From positions 12,112,501 to 12,176,500 of the forward strand of contig NC_056417.1 of the NCBI RefSeq assembly GCF_905147365.1: 64,000 nucleotides of DNA, read 5' to 3'. The stretch comes from Aricia agestis (taxonomy: Eukaryota > Arthropoda > Insecta > Lepidoptera > Lycaenidae). Made by a program: the position numbers and the translations under genes. The notes beneath the pieces are model-generated. The model was given only the letters and a program-made list of their open reading frames with translations, was not told where the DNA came from and ran no database searches. This document shows, in pieces, positions 10,746-22,728 of this stretch. The first letter of the stretch is position 1. Each line of letters opens with the position of its first letter.

Positions 10746-12040
10746 CCACACTGAATCGGTAGCACACTAGCACCTCAACTTTAAGTGGCGTTTGTGAATT
10801 CTGTGCATTCGAAAGGTGAGCTAGAACAGAAGTGCAGCTGCCATAAAAATCCTTATAACATCGGTAGACATTCGTCTTCCATAAAATTGTCGCGTGAGAT
10901 ATTCCACGTAGTCTAGGAGGTGGCCTGGTTTTGTGTGACTGATGTGGTTTTAAAACCGGCGATAGTTTTGAGGTTTTTTAGAATATTCTTAACCTAAAAT
11001 GTGGAGTTTAGATACGATTCGAGTGTACGTATTCTTTAAATTATTATAAATCTTTTTTTGGTAAAAGGGTTAGTGTTTTCAAAACTAGTAACAGTTAGAC
11101 ATCCATACTATTAATATAAAATATTATAAATATTTTAGCTCTTCACGCCTAAACCGCTGAACCAATTTTATTACAATTTGGTATGGAAATACTTTGTGAC
11201 CCGTAACTTCAACAATCTGTCAGTCTGTTACCTCTTGCGGGCAATCTTAACTAGTACCTACTTGTATATTTATTAATTTTTTTCCATTTGAAAATTTCCA
11301 ACTGTACCATATTTTATACTTTAATTTTGCAATTTGAAACCAGCGGAGTAAGGCTAGGTATTATATTATATGACACACCCTGGACTATTATCTGACGTAG
11401 GAAATCTGTAAGTTGAAATAAAAGTTCGGTTCGCTTCGCGATATTGTACATTTCTCTTTTCAACTGGGTTAAGGATAAAAGTTGGAGATATAAATATATA
11501 TTTTCAAATAACACTAACATGATTGAAAACGTTTAAACCGATTTTTAAAATGGTTTTCTGCTGCTCTACAACTTTACCAATATTTTTTTAGATGTAGTTG
11601 AGTTTATTTTGATTACATTCGGCATATTTTGTGTTAGATACGATAAGAACGCCAAAAGCTATAAACATTTATAGTCACTGCAAAATACTCGGGTAATAAA
11701 CCCCACAATCCTACAAACGAGCAGTCAAATCGCCTAATGTTAATATTACTTTTTACCTCAAAGCAATGATTGTCAAATTAATTAACTCTACAAATCTGCA
11801 AACGATCTATCCCCGATCTCATATCAGTAATCCCATTACTTCTAGACAGCTGGGTTTGATTTATTACAAATATTAATCTAATTCTATCCCTTACTTAGCC
11901 CTTAATCATGAATTTCTTTAATTTAATTTGCTTGTCCGTTAGGGTGGGGCCATAAAGCTTTGATATATTGCGTCGTTGGAACGCTACATAGATTCGTTGT
12001 AGTGACGCACATCGCTTTAAATTCACCTTCATTGTCCATC
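10746..12040. other. No gene; one Helitron-like fragment at ~11100-11215
   Basis: 11100-11215 resembles the 5' half of the Helitron-like family (CTTCACGCCTAAACCGCTGA, TTTGGTATGGAAATACTTTG). The remainder is AT-rich and empty. Confidence 0.5.
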
Positions 12041-12043
12041 TAA

Positions 12044-12218
12044 GGAGTGAGCACACTGAGACGAGCCGTGCCGGGGCTCAGCGTGCCAGCGCTCATCGCA
12101 AAAATCCGCCTCCATACAATTTGTATGGAAGCGAAAATACGCTGCGCCCCGACACAGTGTGCGATACGCGCATCCGCTTACATACAAACGGCACGGCCCG
12201 TCTCAGTGTGCTCACTCC
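12044..12218. mobile_element. Palindromic MITE, GGAGTGAGCACACTGAGACG ends
   Basis: 175 bp with arms GGAGTGAGCACACTGAGACG and its complement, and a central TCCATACAATTTGTATGGA palindrome. CpG-rich compared with its surroundings. No clear target duplication. Confidence 0.75.
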
Positions 12219-12410
12219 TTTAAAGAACGTTAGAGCTAGACCACACTGCTCGGTTATGAGTTATGACGCCGTACGCAGTACGTTGCATCGTCTGAATGGA
12301 ATAGTTGTCTATTGTGCCTTGGTTGCGACAACATATCTCAAAACACTACAAGGCGGTGACAGCGGTACGTAATATAATTTTTCCGTCAATTTAAAAAAAT
12401 TGACGGAAAA

Positions 12411-12986
<576 letters not shown>

Positions 12987-12996
12987 AATCGACAAT
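12987..12996 (+). promoter_or_regulatory. Candidate self-primer binding site
   Basis: The first ten bases after the 5' LTR, AATCGACAAT, are the exact reverse complement of ATTGTCGATT at 12825-12834 within the LTR (17498-17507 in the 3' LTR). tRNA-primed elements normally show TGG at this position because tRNAs end in CCA. None is present here. A primer ending at 12834 would extend straight into the last LTR base, as minus-strand synthesis requires. This matches the arrangement known for Tf1-type self-priming elements. Priming by an internal tRNA fragment is the main alternative. Confidence 0.6.
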
Positions 12997-13030
12997 TGTC
13001 AGAGTTTGATCGTTGAATAGTAGTCAGTAG

Positions 13031-14152
13031 ATGATGGCAAGATTTCAATTTGAAGTTGAGCTGGCAGCAGATGAAGATCCGAAGAATAACATCATAGTTA
13101 TAAGATCAATAACAAAAGAGGATGGAACAACATATCTCATGCCGACATGCTTCCAAGCAGCAAAACACCATAGTCAATTGGTAAAGTTACCAGAATTTTT
13201 GAGAATAAAAAAAACATTACAGAAAAGAGGTCACAATAGAAGGGTCTGGATATCTATGCCAAGTGATATTTTAGCTCTTTATGTAGATGATGCCGGAAAT
13301 ATGGTATTTAATGATTATTTATTACAAGAAATGACGCAAGTTACGAGCCAATCTATTACAGATGGAAAATTAATGGAAATTTTAGAGAAATTAAATGGTA
13401 ATTCCTATGTGAACAAAGAACATCACAGCAATTTAAGCAAATTAAATGAAAAATTTGTTTTAAAGAAGTTTGATAACAAGATAGCTAATGCCAAACAGTG
13501 GCTGCAAAGTTTTGAAAGTGAATGTACAAGATATGATTTAAATGGTGATACAGAGAAAATCAGTGCTTTAAAATTATTTCTGAATGACTCAGAATGTGAC
13601 TGGTATGAGTCTATGTTAATTAAACACAGCTTGAACTCGTCATGGAAAATATGGCAAGTGAGTTTTTTAAATACATTTGCAGATAAAAATTGGTCTTCTG
13701 TAATGTATGCGCTGAACTTCAAACACTTGAATGGTCCTCTGCTAGAATATGCATTGAAAAAGCAAAGATTGTTACTAGAGTATAATAGTGATATAGATAC
13801 CAGAACTCTCACTGACCTCATAGTTGCCGGATTGCCGACTTATATTACATGTAAACTAGATAGACAAGAGGTGACAGACCCAACTCTTCTGTTTAGTGCC
13901 CTGCGGAAGTATGAAAATCAGAATAAAAATATCCAAAAACACTTTACTGAGAGGAAAGGCGTGACTAAATTAGAAGTGGAATATAAAAAGAAAACACAGT
14001 GTCAAATCTGTTACAAGATGGGTAAAAAAAACAGATTTCATTCTGAAGATTTGTGCTGGTTTAAGAACGAAAATAAGAATATCAATGATAGTGTAAAACA
14101 TTCCAAAAACTTTATGTTGGAGGTTGAGCAGTATCAAGATACAAAAAACTAG
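13031..14152 (+). CDS. gag: Gag polyprotein of the LTR retrotransposon
   Basis: A 373-residue ORF starting only 44 bases after the LTR. A second ATG follows immediately, so the start could be either. Roughly residues 140-290 form an alpha-helical, tryptophan-containing region resembling the Ty3-type capsid fold (WLQSFESEC, CDWYESML, WKIWQVSFLNTF). A zinc-knuckle-like motif follows: C324, C327, H337 and C342, spacing CX2CX9HX4C. The usual retroviral knuckle is CX2CX4HX4C, so this one is expanded. The C-terminus is lysine-rich and runs to AAA AAC TAG. Gag would assemble the particle and bind RNA. The capsid assignment rests on position and composition, and the zinc motif is seen directly. Confidence 0.9.
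   Translation: MMARFQFEVELAADEDPKNNIIVIRSITKEDGTTYLMPTCFQAAKHHSQLVKLPEFLRIKKTLQKRGHNRRVWISMPSDILALYVDDAGNMVFNDYLLQEMTQVTSQSITDGKLMEILEKLNGNSYVNKEHHSNLSKLNEKFVLKKFDNKIANAKQWLQSFESECTRYDLNGDTEKISALKLFLNDSECDWYESMLIKHSLNSSWKIWQVSFLNTFADKNWSSVMYALNFKHLNGPLLEYALKKQRLLLEYNSDIDTRTLTDLIVAGLPTYITCKLDRQEVTDPTLLFSALRKYENQNKNIQKHFTERKGVTKLEVEYKKKTQCQICYKMGKKNRFHSEDLCWFKNENKNINDSVKHSKNFMLEVEQYQDTKN
14143..14149 (+). promoter_or_regulatory. -1 ribosomal frameshift heptamer A AAA AAC
   Basis: In the Gag frame the sequence reads ACA AAA AAC TAG. The seven bases 14143-14149 fit the X XXY YYZ slippery rule exactly and abut the Gag stop at 14150-14152. A slip of -1 continues at 14149 (CTA) in the open Pol frame. 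The Pol frame is open only from 14128, after TGA at 14125-14127, so the two frames overlap by 25 bases and this is the only plausible slip site there. I see no strong downstream hairpin. A short CAGG/CCTG pairing near 14206-14225 is weak. Confidence 0.85.
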
Positions 14153-17100
14153 ATATTCCCCCACTTATAACAGTTGATGTTGTGCTGAATAGTAAATTTA
14201 AATGCACAGGTATTTATGACCCTGGCTCAAATATTACCTTAATAAATTCCAAATTAATAAAAGTAACAGATCCACAGAAAAATTACTTTGAAAATAAATT
14301 CAACACAATTGGTGGTGGGGGAAAAACTACAGGTTTAATAAAATTAAGTGGAAAAATACTGAATATTGAAAAAGAAATAAATGCATTTATTTGCAATGAT
14401 AAAAACTTCACTCATGATTTACTTTTGGGTCTGGACACAATAAAGCGGTTTGGATTGACCCATGATGGGAATTTAAACATCCAACTTCAGAAAGATGCCT
14501 ACCCAATAGATAAATATTTCAGTCCCATTGGAGAAAAAAAATATGAAATAAACTTTAATGAGGGTATTGATGTGAATAAATTTGATATTGATACCACTTA
14601 TTTAGAACATGATCAAAGAATGAAAATTAGTGCATTATTAAACAATTATAAACACATATTTGCCAAAGATAAATATGATGTAGGCCAAGTGAAAAACTAT
14701 GAAGCATTTATAGACCTACAAGTAGAGAAATATTGCTCAAAAAGACCATATAGATGCTCTTTGGATGATAAAGAAGAAATCGAGAAGCAAATTGGACAAT
14801 TGCTAAAGAATGAACTGATTGAAGAATCTTATAGTCCATTCGCAGCACCGGTGACATTGGCGTTCAAACGGGATGAAGGGAAAAAGTCAAGATTATGTAT
14901 CGACTTTCGGGAACTTAATAAGATTATTACCCCACAGCCACAGCCGTTTCCCTTAATTGAAGATTTGATGGTAAAAACCATAAACTGTAAGTATTTTACT
15001 ACTCTTGACATTAATTCTGCTTTCTGGTCTATACCCTTGAGGATCAGCGACAGAGAAAAGACAGGCTTCGTAACACAAGAAGGTCATTATCAATGGACTT
15101 GCCTTCCGTTTGGACTAAAAACTTCTCCGGCAATTTTCCAAAGGATTTTGTCTAATGTAATAAGAAAACATGACCTGTCAAAATTTGTAATGAATTTCAT
15201 TGATGATATTATGGTATTTTCCAGAACTTTTAATGAACATATGGACTATTTGTCGAGACTGCTGGATGCAATTGCGGAAGAGGGATTCCGTTTGAAATTA
15301 ACAAAATGTAAATTTGCGGCACAGTCTGTGAGATTCTTGGGACATATAATAAAAGGTAATACAATTACACCTTTAAAAGATAACCTTCGATCTATAGCAG
15401 AATTTGCAACACCACAAAACAAGAAACAAATAAGACAGTTTCTTGGTAAAGTAAATTTTTATAATAAATATATACCTAATGCTGCAATAACTCTTGACCC
15501 AATACATAATTTACTGAGAAAAAATATCAAATTCGATTGGTCTGCTGATTGTGAACAAGCTTTTCAAATAATTAAAAGTAATTTATGCTCTGCCCCAATT
15601 CTAGCAATTTTTGACCGAGAGGCGCCAACCTTTATATACACTGATGCAAGCATAAAAGGTATTGGTGCAATATTGAAACAGACACAAAAATGTGGAGAAA
15701 TCAAACCAGTTGCATACTTTTCCAAGAAGTTAAATGAATCACAGAAAAAGAAGAAGGCTATATTTTTAGAATGCTTAGCAATTAAAGAAAGTTTAAAGTT
15801 TTGGCAACACTGGCTATTAGGTAACTCATTTACAATTTATACGGACCACAAGCCGCTTGAAAATTTAAACATAAAAAACAGAACAGATGATGAACTAGGA
15901 GATATGACTCATTACCTATCACAATACAACTTTGTAATAAAATACAACCCAGGTAGAAACAATAAAGAAGCAGACTGCTTAAGCAGAAATCCTGTGTATG
16001 AAAGTCATGAAAACGAAGAAGATAAATTGAAAACAGTAAATATTGTCAGGATTGAGGAGATATTGGAGGATCAGAATAAAAATCCAAATATAAAGAATAA
16101 GAATAGTCATATTATAGAAAATGGTATATATTATAAATGGAATAACAAGAAAAAGAAAATCGTTTTGTCCGAAAACTACAGCAAGATATTAATAAAAAAG
16201 GTGCATGAACATTTCTGTCATATTGGAATAAATCAGATTGACTCAAAAATAAGACCCTTCTACACAGCACCGAACCTACTGGAAAATATTAAATTGATTT
16301 GTCGTCAATGTGAAGTTTGTATTAAAAACAAATCACGATTAAATAGAAATTATGGGCTTATGTCACGATTAGGACCAGCTGAAAAACCCTTCCAAATCAT
16401 GTCCATAGACACAGTGGGAGGATTTGGTGGTAACAGGTCTTCAAAAAAGTATCTACACTTGTTGATGGATCATTTCACACGTTATGCTTACATTTTATGT
16501 TCAAAGACACAACTGACTAAGGACTTCATAAAACTGGTAGATCAAGTGATCAAGGACAACAAAATTGAGATATTACTCTCCGATCAATATCCAGCACTGA
16601 ATTCAAAAGAGTTTAGAAAATACTTAAAGGACCACTCAGTACATTTAATTTTTACAGCAGTGGATGCTCCTTTTTCGAATGGTCATAATGAGAGGTTGAA
16701 CCAGACGCTGGTAAATAGGATTAGATGTGCCTTAAATAGCAACGAAAAAAAAAACGCTTGGACGACAGTGGCAACAGATTGTGTGAAAGCCTACAACTCA
16801 ACAAATCACACAGTGACAGGTTTTTCGCCTCTATATCTGTTAAGTGGAGAACCAACCGATGTACTACCGATGGACCTGAAAAAGAAACAAGTGGAACCCA
16901 CAGAACTGCAAAAAGACCGTCATATGGCATTTCTCAGATCAAAAAAATCTCATGAATTAAACAAGGCCATTTTTGACAAGAATAGAATAGATTACAAGTT
17001 TAAAAAAGGTGATAAAGTATACATAATGGACTGTAATAAGTTAAATCGGTCTAAAATGGATGAGATTAGAATTGGTCCTTTTGAGATCGAAGAAATGATA

Positions 17101-17199
17101 TCAGATTCATTATGTAGAATAAACACTGGTAAGAATAAAAAGTCCCTGGGATTATACCATGTGACAAAGCTCATTCCCCAATCTGATTGCTCAAATTAA
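14149..17199 (+). CDS. pol: Pol: protease, RT, RNase H, integrase (via -1 frameshift)
   Basis: 1,016 codons continuing Gag after the shift, for a predicted Gag-Pol of 1,389 residues. Protease: IYDPGSN with D24, then LLLGLD. The active-site triad reads DPG, not D[S/T]G. RT: CIDFREL, LDINSAFW (D287), LPFGLKTSP, and FIDD with D352 and D353. RNase H: YTDAS (D499), E541, D566. Integrase zinc domain: HX4H (H686, H691) then CX2C (C721, C724). Integrase catalytic triad: D754, D812, E848, with spacing D-57-D-35-E. A GPF module lies near residue 976, and there is no chromodomain. All catalytic residues of RT and integrase are present. The first in-frame GTG (14182) is not a sensible independent start. 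Confidence 0.93.
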   Translation, partial: LDIPPLITVDVVLNSKFKCTGIYDPGSNITLINSKLIKVTDPQKNYFENKFNTIGGGGKTTGLIKLSGKILNIEKEINAFICNDKNFTHDLLLGLDTIKRFGLTHDGNLNIQLQKDAYPIDKYFSPIGEKKYEINFNEGIDVNKFDIDTTYLEHDQRMKISALLNNYKHIFAKDKYDVGQVKNYEAFIDLQVEKYCSKRPYRCSLDDKEEIEKQIGQLLKNELIEESYSPFAAPVTLAFKRDEGKKSRLCIDFRELNKIITPQPQPFPLIEDLMVKTINCKYFTTLDINSAFWSIPLRISDREKTGFVTQEGHYQWTCLPFGLKTSPAIFQRILSNVIRKHDLSKFVMNFIDDIMVFSRTFNEHMDYLSRLLDAIAEEGFRLKLTKCKFAAQSVRFLGHIIKGNTITPLKDNLRSIAEFATPQNKKQIRQFLGKVNFYNKYIPNAAITLDPIHNLLRKNIKFDWSADCEQAFQIIKSNLCSAPILAIFDREAPTFIYTDASIKGIGAILKQTQKCGEIKPVAYFSKKLNESQKKKKAIFLECLAIKESLKFWQHWLLGNSFTIYTDHKPLENLNIKNRTDDELGDMTHYLSQYNFVIKYNPGRNNKEADCLSRNPVYESHENEEDKLKTVNIVRIEEILEDQNKNPNIKNKNSHIIENGIYYKWNNKKKKIVLSENYSKILIKKVHEHFCHIGINQIDSKIRPFYTAPNLLENIKLICRQCEVCIKNKSRLNRNYGLMSRLGPAEKPFQIMSIDTVGGFGGNRSSKKYLHLLMDHFTRYAYILCSKTQLTKDFIKLVDQVIKDNKIEILLSDQYPALNSKEFRKYLKDHSVHLIFTAVDAPFSNGHNERLNQTLVNRIRCALNSNEKKNAWTTVATDCVKAYNSTNHTVTGFSPLYLLSGEPTDVLPMDLKKKQVEPTELQKDRHMAFLRSKKSHELNKAIFDKNRIDYKFKKGDKVYIMDCNKLNRSKMDEIRIGPFEIEEMISDSLCRINTGKNKKSLGLYHVTKLIPQSDCSN

Positions 17200-17220
17200 C
17201 TGCAGTTAATTCGCAGTCTT

Positions 17221-17232
17221 GAGGGGGGGAGA
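17221..17232 (+). promoter_or_regulatory. Polypurine tract
   Basis: An uninterrupted 12-base purine run (GAGGGGGGGAGA) lies directly against the 3' LTR. This is the expected position for plus-strand priming. Confidence 0.88.
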
Positions 17233-18213
<981 letters not shown>

Positions 18214-18370
18214 GAGTGTAACAAAACAATGTGATAATGGTATGAGTCCCCTGTATAGAGTTTATTCCGAAAGTGCAGCGCTGAAAGAATAACTTTCTTT
18301 TAACCTTGTATGTGCCAATTCACGGCACTGGGGCGCTTGCCCATACAAATCACAAAAAATTGGTGTAAAA
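18214..18370. mobile_element. Diverged GTGTAACAAAA MITE cut by a hAT-like element
   Basis: GAGTGTAACAAAACAATGTG, AGTGCAGCGCTGAAAGAA and GGGGCGCTTGCCCATACAAA match the family seen at 57038-57296. The interior ends where the 18371-18686 element starts. Confidence 0.65.
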
Positions 18371-18686
18371 CACAGAAATAAATCAAGATAGAACGGCGAC
18401 GCGCGTGCGTTGCTAAGGAATCGTGTCAATTTTTGCTTTGCTTTTAGTTTGAACAAATAACTTACCCGTGGAAAGAAATACCTCCTTTTGACCAATTCAC
18501 TTTCGTACTTCTATTTTTACAATTAGACACTGCACAATGACGCATTTTTGCACAACCGCTTCGATGTAATCAAGTCGAGACGTGCGCGCTGACTGAATGA
18601 ACGTTCGACGAATCTTGCAGTATACTGCAAGATTAAAACACGCGTACTCCAACCGCTTAGCCATTCTATCTTGATTTATTTCTGTG
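18371..18686. mobile_element. hAT-like non-autonomous element (8-bp TSD GTGTAAAA)
   Basis: 316 bp with 26-bp inverted ends starting CACAGAAATAAATCAAGATA, one mismatch between them, and perfect 8-bp duplications GTGTAAAA at 18363-18370 and 18687-18694. No transposase. An internal palindrome AATCTTGCAG/CTGCAAGATT lies near 18611. An 8-bp duplication is typical of the hAT superfamily, and the P superfamily is the alternative. Confidence 0.85.
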
Positions 18687-19021
18687 GTGTAAAACTACAA
18701 AACCGTGCCGCTGCTGCGACAATGCAACGCAACGGTAGTGTGGCTTTGCTATGAGGGTTCGCAATTCTAATGTTTGGATCGCAGTCGAGGTAAGATCGAA
18801 CTTATGGTATTAGGTTTAAAACTTTCAATAAATTTTACAAAAATGCTTATCTTTATAAGAATTCTTCTATCCGCACATATTATATTGTCCATGTTTTTAC
18901 CAAATTTTCAGACCTACACGCAAATTTTCAATAAAATCGTTCCAATCGTCACGAAACACCGCGACACGGGAATTCAATATCCTTGTAGGCTCGGGACAAT
19001 GAAATTGCATGTCCTATAGGG

Positions 19022-19589
19022 CAGTGTTTTTCAACCTCTTTTATGATGCGACCGTGGTATAAAAAATTAATATTTCGCGATCCCCCACTACCCTTTACTT
19101 ATGTTTATGAAATATGTATATTTATCAATATATGATATCCTTTTGTTAAAATTCTCTTACAAATTAGATAAATGATTAATTTAATCTTTTTTGAGGTTTT
19201 TTTCCTTAACTGAATTGGTGTCAGTAGCAAAACAATTTACAGATTCTGCGAGAAGGACGAGACAACTATTTACTTTCTCCTTGATTGTCCAGTATCCAGC
19301 TCTTCTGAGCAGAATCAGTCACCTTAGGTGCCACGAATCTACGAATCATCTGCATAGGAAATTCGTGGACCGCAACCACATCGTTCAACTTATGAGCGGC
19401 ATTGGTTTGAGGACGGTACTCGGAAGCGAAGTAGTCACTATAGATCCTTAGGTAGCAGTGAGGGCTGCAACGAACTGTCTTCGGAGAAAAAAAATGTTTT
19501 TACGTATAAAGTTCTCTCTCAACTTCTCACGACCTACAGACGCTTCGCGACTACGCAAGGGGTCGCGACCCACAGGTTGTAAAACACTG
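19022..19589. mobile_element. hAT-like non-autonomous element (8-bp TSD CTATAGGG)
   Basis: 568 bp with ends CAGTGTTTTTCAACCT and AGGTTGTAAAACACTG, the classic hAT CAGTGTTTTTCAACC terminus. Perfect 8-bp duplications CTATAGGG lie at 19014-19021 and 19590-19597. The inner ORFs (up to 86 codons) show no hAT transposase motif. Confidence 0.92.
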
Positions 19590-19921
19590 CTATAGGGCGT
19601 TTGAGTGATGAGGCTCATTCGTCTGGGCTTAGTCGGGACAGAATCAATGGCGGACATCTGATTCGCACCAGCTTGTTATTGATAACAAAACTTTGTCTAG
19701 GCCCGTTTTTTTAGATCGATTGGAACCTTTAAAGGAACCTTTATAAATTACTAAAGTCTTTTTGTCGAAGCGAAGGAAGTATATTGAAATACTATTTCTC
19801 TTTTGCTTCCGGTGAAATGGGTAGTATTTGATCTCCCTTAGGGGAGAGGTTTTAAATACAGTAACCATTTCTCGAAACCCCTCAGTGGATGGTTACACCA
19901 CTTATACCATATACCAGTAAC

Positions 19922-20221
19922 CAGGGGTTCCCAAAGTGGACGCGGCGGCGCCCTGTTGCGCCGTGAGTCGACCCTCCATCGTTATTCGAAATCACAAATA
20001 TTATGATTTATGAAATAAAATTATAATACTAATTAAGTATGATAATCAGGTAAGTATATGATTTAATAATTGTTTATTATTATTTACCAATTACCTGCTT
20101 AATAAAGGTGTTTATTTATGTACATTTTTCTAATAGCTAGGTAGAGTTAAGTACGGCACCGTGCCAAAATATTGTGACGTACGTTGCTGCGCTGCAGGCT
20201 GAAAAAGATTGGGGACCCCTG
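19922..20221. mobile_element. hAT-like MITE, CAGGGGTTCCC ends
   Basis: Left end CAGGGGTTCCCAAAGTGG, right end TTGGGGACCCCTG. The ends suit hAT, but the adjacent 8-mers (CCAGTAAC and CCATATAT) do not match, so the flanks have decayed or a border is slightly misplaced. Confidence 0.55.
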
Positions 20222-20397
20222 CCATATATACCAAGAATTACTCTTCCCCTATTATAGACATGAAATATCAAGTTTCTAACTCCAATGGCTTAGCCTATAC
20301 GTTGACCTTTCTATCTGCTCTGCCTCAATACTCGTATCAAATCTAACGGAGAATCAAGACACAAGATAGTTTAGACTTTAGAGGTACCTATATTATA

Positions 20398-20592
20398 CTA
20401 GAGACGCTCGCAACTACGTTGTGCCAAAAATCGTTTATCGCGTGGAAACTGTACATTTTTCGGAATAAAAGTATCCAATATCCTTTGCCGGGGATTAAAA
20501 ATATTTCCATACCGAATTTTAAGCAAATCGGTTTAGCGGTTTAGGCGTGAAGAATTAACAAACAGACACTTGCGCATAAATTATATTAGTAC
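20398..20592 (-). mobile_element. Helitron-like non-autonomous repeat
   Basis: The reverse complement runs from AATATAATTTATGCGCAAGT through CTTCACGCCTAAACCGCTAA to the GCAAC...GTTGC-type 3' hairpin. Similar copies: 41890-42090, 43944-44163, 49430-49612, 51603-51740, 55893-56092, 61432-61568. Confidence 0.6.
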
Positions 20593-20789
20593 TTATAAAA
20601 TATGTAAAAAAGTGAATCTATTGTTTTTTTTTTAAAGAAGGCAGGTCGCTGTAGCCCTGACGTCACTGCGACCCATGAGGATCTATTGTGACTGACTAAA
20701 TCTATTGTACGTGTTCTCGTCATTTTGAACATTACTGTATAATAATATAATTAATCACTTTAAACAATTATTCATTTATTAGGGTCCCA

Positions 20790-21722
20790 TACCCAAAGGG
20801 TAAAATCGGTACCCTATTACTAAGACTTCGATGTCTGTCTGCACGTCTGTTTTTTTTTTTTTTTTTATGAACTAAAGGGGCAAACGAGCAAACGGGTCAC
20901 CTGATGGAAAGCAACTTCCGTCGCCCATGGACACTCGCAGCATCAGAAGAGCTGCAGGTGCGTTGCCGGCCTTTTAAGAGGGAATAGGGTAATAGAGGAA
21001 GGTAGGGATGGAAAGGGAACGGAATAAGGGAAAGTAGGGAAGGGAATAGGGTAGGGGATTGGGCCTCCGGTAAACTCACTCACTCGGCGAAACACAGCGC
21101 AAGCGCTGTTTCACACCGGTTTTCTGTGAGGACGTGGTATTTCTTCGGTCGAGCCGGCCCATTCGTGCCGAAGCATGGCTCTCCCACGTCTGTTTGTCTC
21201 CAGGCTGTAACTCAAGAACGGTAATAGCTAGAGAGATGAAATTTTCACAGATTATATATTTCTGTTGCTGCTATAACAACAAATAGGTACTAAAAATAAA
21301 TTAAACATTTAAGGGGGGATCCCATACAACAAACGTGATTTTTAGGGTTTGGTAGCCAAATGGCAAAAAACGGAACCCTAATAGATTCGTCACGTCTGTC
21401 TGTATGTCTGTCTATCTGTCTGTCTGTCCGTCTGTATGTCACAACCACTTTTCTCCGAAACTATAATAGCTACTTATTGAAACTTGGTAAGTAGATGTAG
21501 TCTCAAAAATTATGAAAAATTTTAGGGGTCCATTATAAGGTTTATTTCATAAAAATAAACCTTATTGCTGCTTCGGAACTTGCACTTGGCCGGTTTTGTT
21601 TACATTTTTATTTTTTTTATTAATAAAAAAACCCACACAAAAAAACACAATTTTTTTTATTTTTGTTCTATATTGGTACGAAACCCTTCTTGCGCGAGTC
21701 CAACTCACACTTGGCCGATTAT
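20790..21722 (+). repeat. Two adjoining copies of the GTTCCGTACC dispersed repeat
   Basis: The first copy (about 20790-20849, resuming at 21185) is interrupted by the retroposon at 20850-21184. A second copy starts near 21335 (TTTTTAGGGTTTGGTAGCC) and ends at ACTTGGCCGA near 21718. Both carry CTGTCTG runs and TTTTCACAGATTATATATTT. No ORF. Confidence 0.7.
20850..21184 (-). mobile_element. Poly(A) retroposon (GTGGGAGAGCC family)
   Basis: A poly(T) run at the left end is the poly(A) tail on the reverse strand. Flanking duplications CACGTCTG (20842-20849) and ACGTCTG (21186-21192) frame it. The body contains AGCGCAAGCGCTGTTTCAC and a purine-rich GGGAATAGGG stretch. Other copies: 25022-25352 (-), 36648-36850 (+), 49782-50108 (+). 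SINE-like or a LINE tail; no tRNA head recognised. Confidence 0.8.
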
Positions 21723-22728
21723 ATTATGATGTAAAATAGAATAGAGGTGTAACAGTGTATTTCAGAATTTCGAAATAATAGCAAACAAAATTACCTTTCA
21801 AAACAAAATGCAAACTCGTAGGCGAACCAGAATTTCAGAATAGCTGCAAAATAAACTGTTACAATATTACTAACCGTATGTAGGATGAAAGTAATAACAT
21901 TTTGAAAGAAAGAAAGAAGAAAGAAAAATAAATTTATTTGGTATTTAGCATCTTACAAAAATAATTCTTAACTACTAATACTATCCTATGTAATACCAAA
22001 TTGGTTCCCATTCAGCAATGTTGCGAACGGATCCGCAACGCTGATTTTCAATGGACACCTTACTTTTACTTAAAAACATAAAAATTATAAAAATCCTTAC
22101 TAATCATAATGTGACAAAATATTATTGTATTTAAAGCTACTTTAAAAAATAAGTATGTATATAAGTTTATAATAAAACAACTCTTGAAGGCATTGGTGAC
22201 ATTAACATAATATAAAAGTTATCTAAGTACAGTCTATTACTAACCTAAAACAGTAGGTACATACAGCATCTTAGATATAATATTTTGGTTACTTATTAAT
22301 AATTAGCAAACTAAAAGTTTAGTAACATTAGTTACTGCAACATAGATAAAATATTATAATATAGAATAGGTGCGACACACTAAATGCTAGGTTATTTAAG
22401 TTTTCTACATCGTGATAATTTTTTTACTTATTTTGGTAAGTAAAAATATAAGTTAGTGGCAGGAAGCTGTGGGAGGTTATTTCAAATTACGCAGAATTTT
22501 TTTGTTCATTTAAAAGATATTCCTTTAATTTACGTTTGAAAAATTTTGACATTATTTCATTAAAACCTCGTTCATTGTCCGTAAGGTTTATCTTCTTCTA
22601 AACTTTTATTACGCCAAGAAGCTGGGAGAGTGTAATGACTGATATTATAATTAACATAAAATAACTTAGCTAGTGTTCAAGTAACTTTAGAGTAAAATGT
22701 TAGGCGTGAACACAGAGGATAAGTACAC
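21723..22728. other. No gene; possible LINE 3' UTR from ~21900
   Basis: AAAGAAAGAAAGAAGAAAG followed by AAATAAATTTATTTGGTATT looks like a LINE 3' end on the reverse strand. No RT is recognisable. The rest is AT-rich. Confidence 0.35.

Noticed and set aside
12987..13005. Ordinary tRNA primer binding site
   Set aside because: The site does not begin with TGG. A cleaved internal tRNA primer remains possible but is less simple than the 10-base LTR match.
13423..13821. 132-codon reverse-strand ORF
   Set aside because: Antisense shadow of gag.
19914..20229. 8-bp target duplication around 19922-20221
   Set aside because: CCAGTAAC and CCATATAT share only half their positions.
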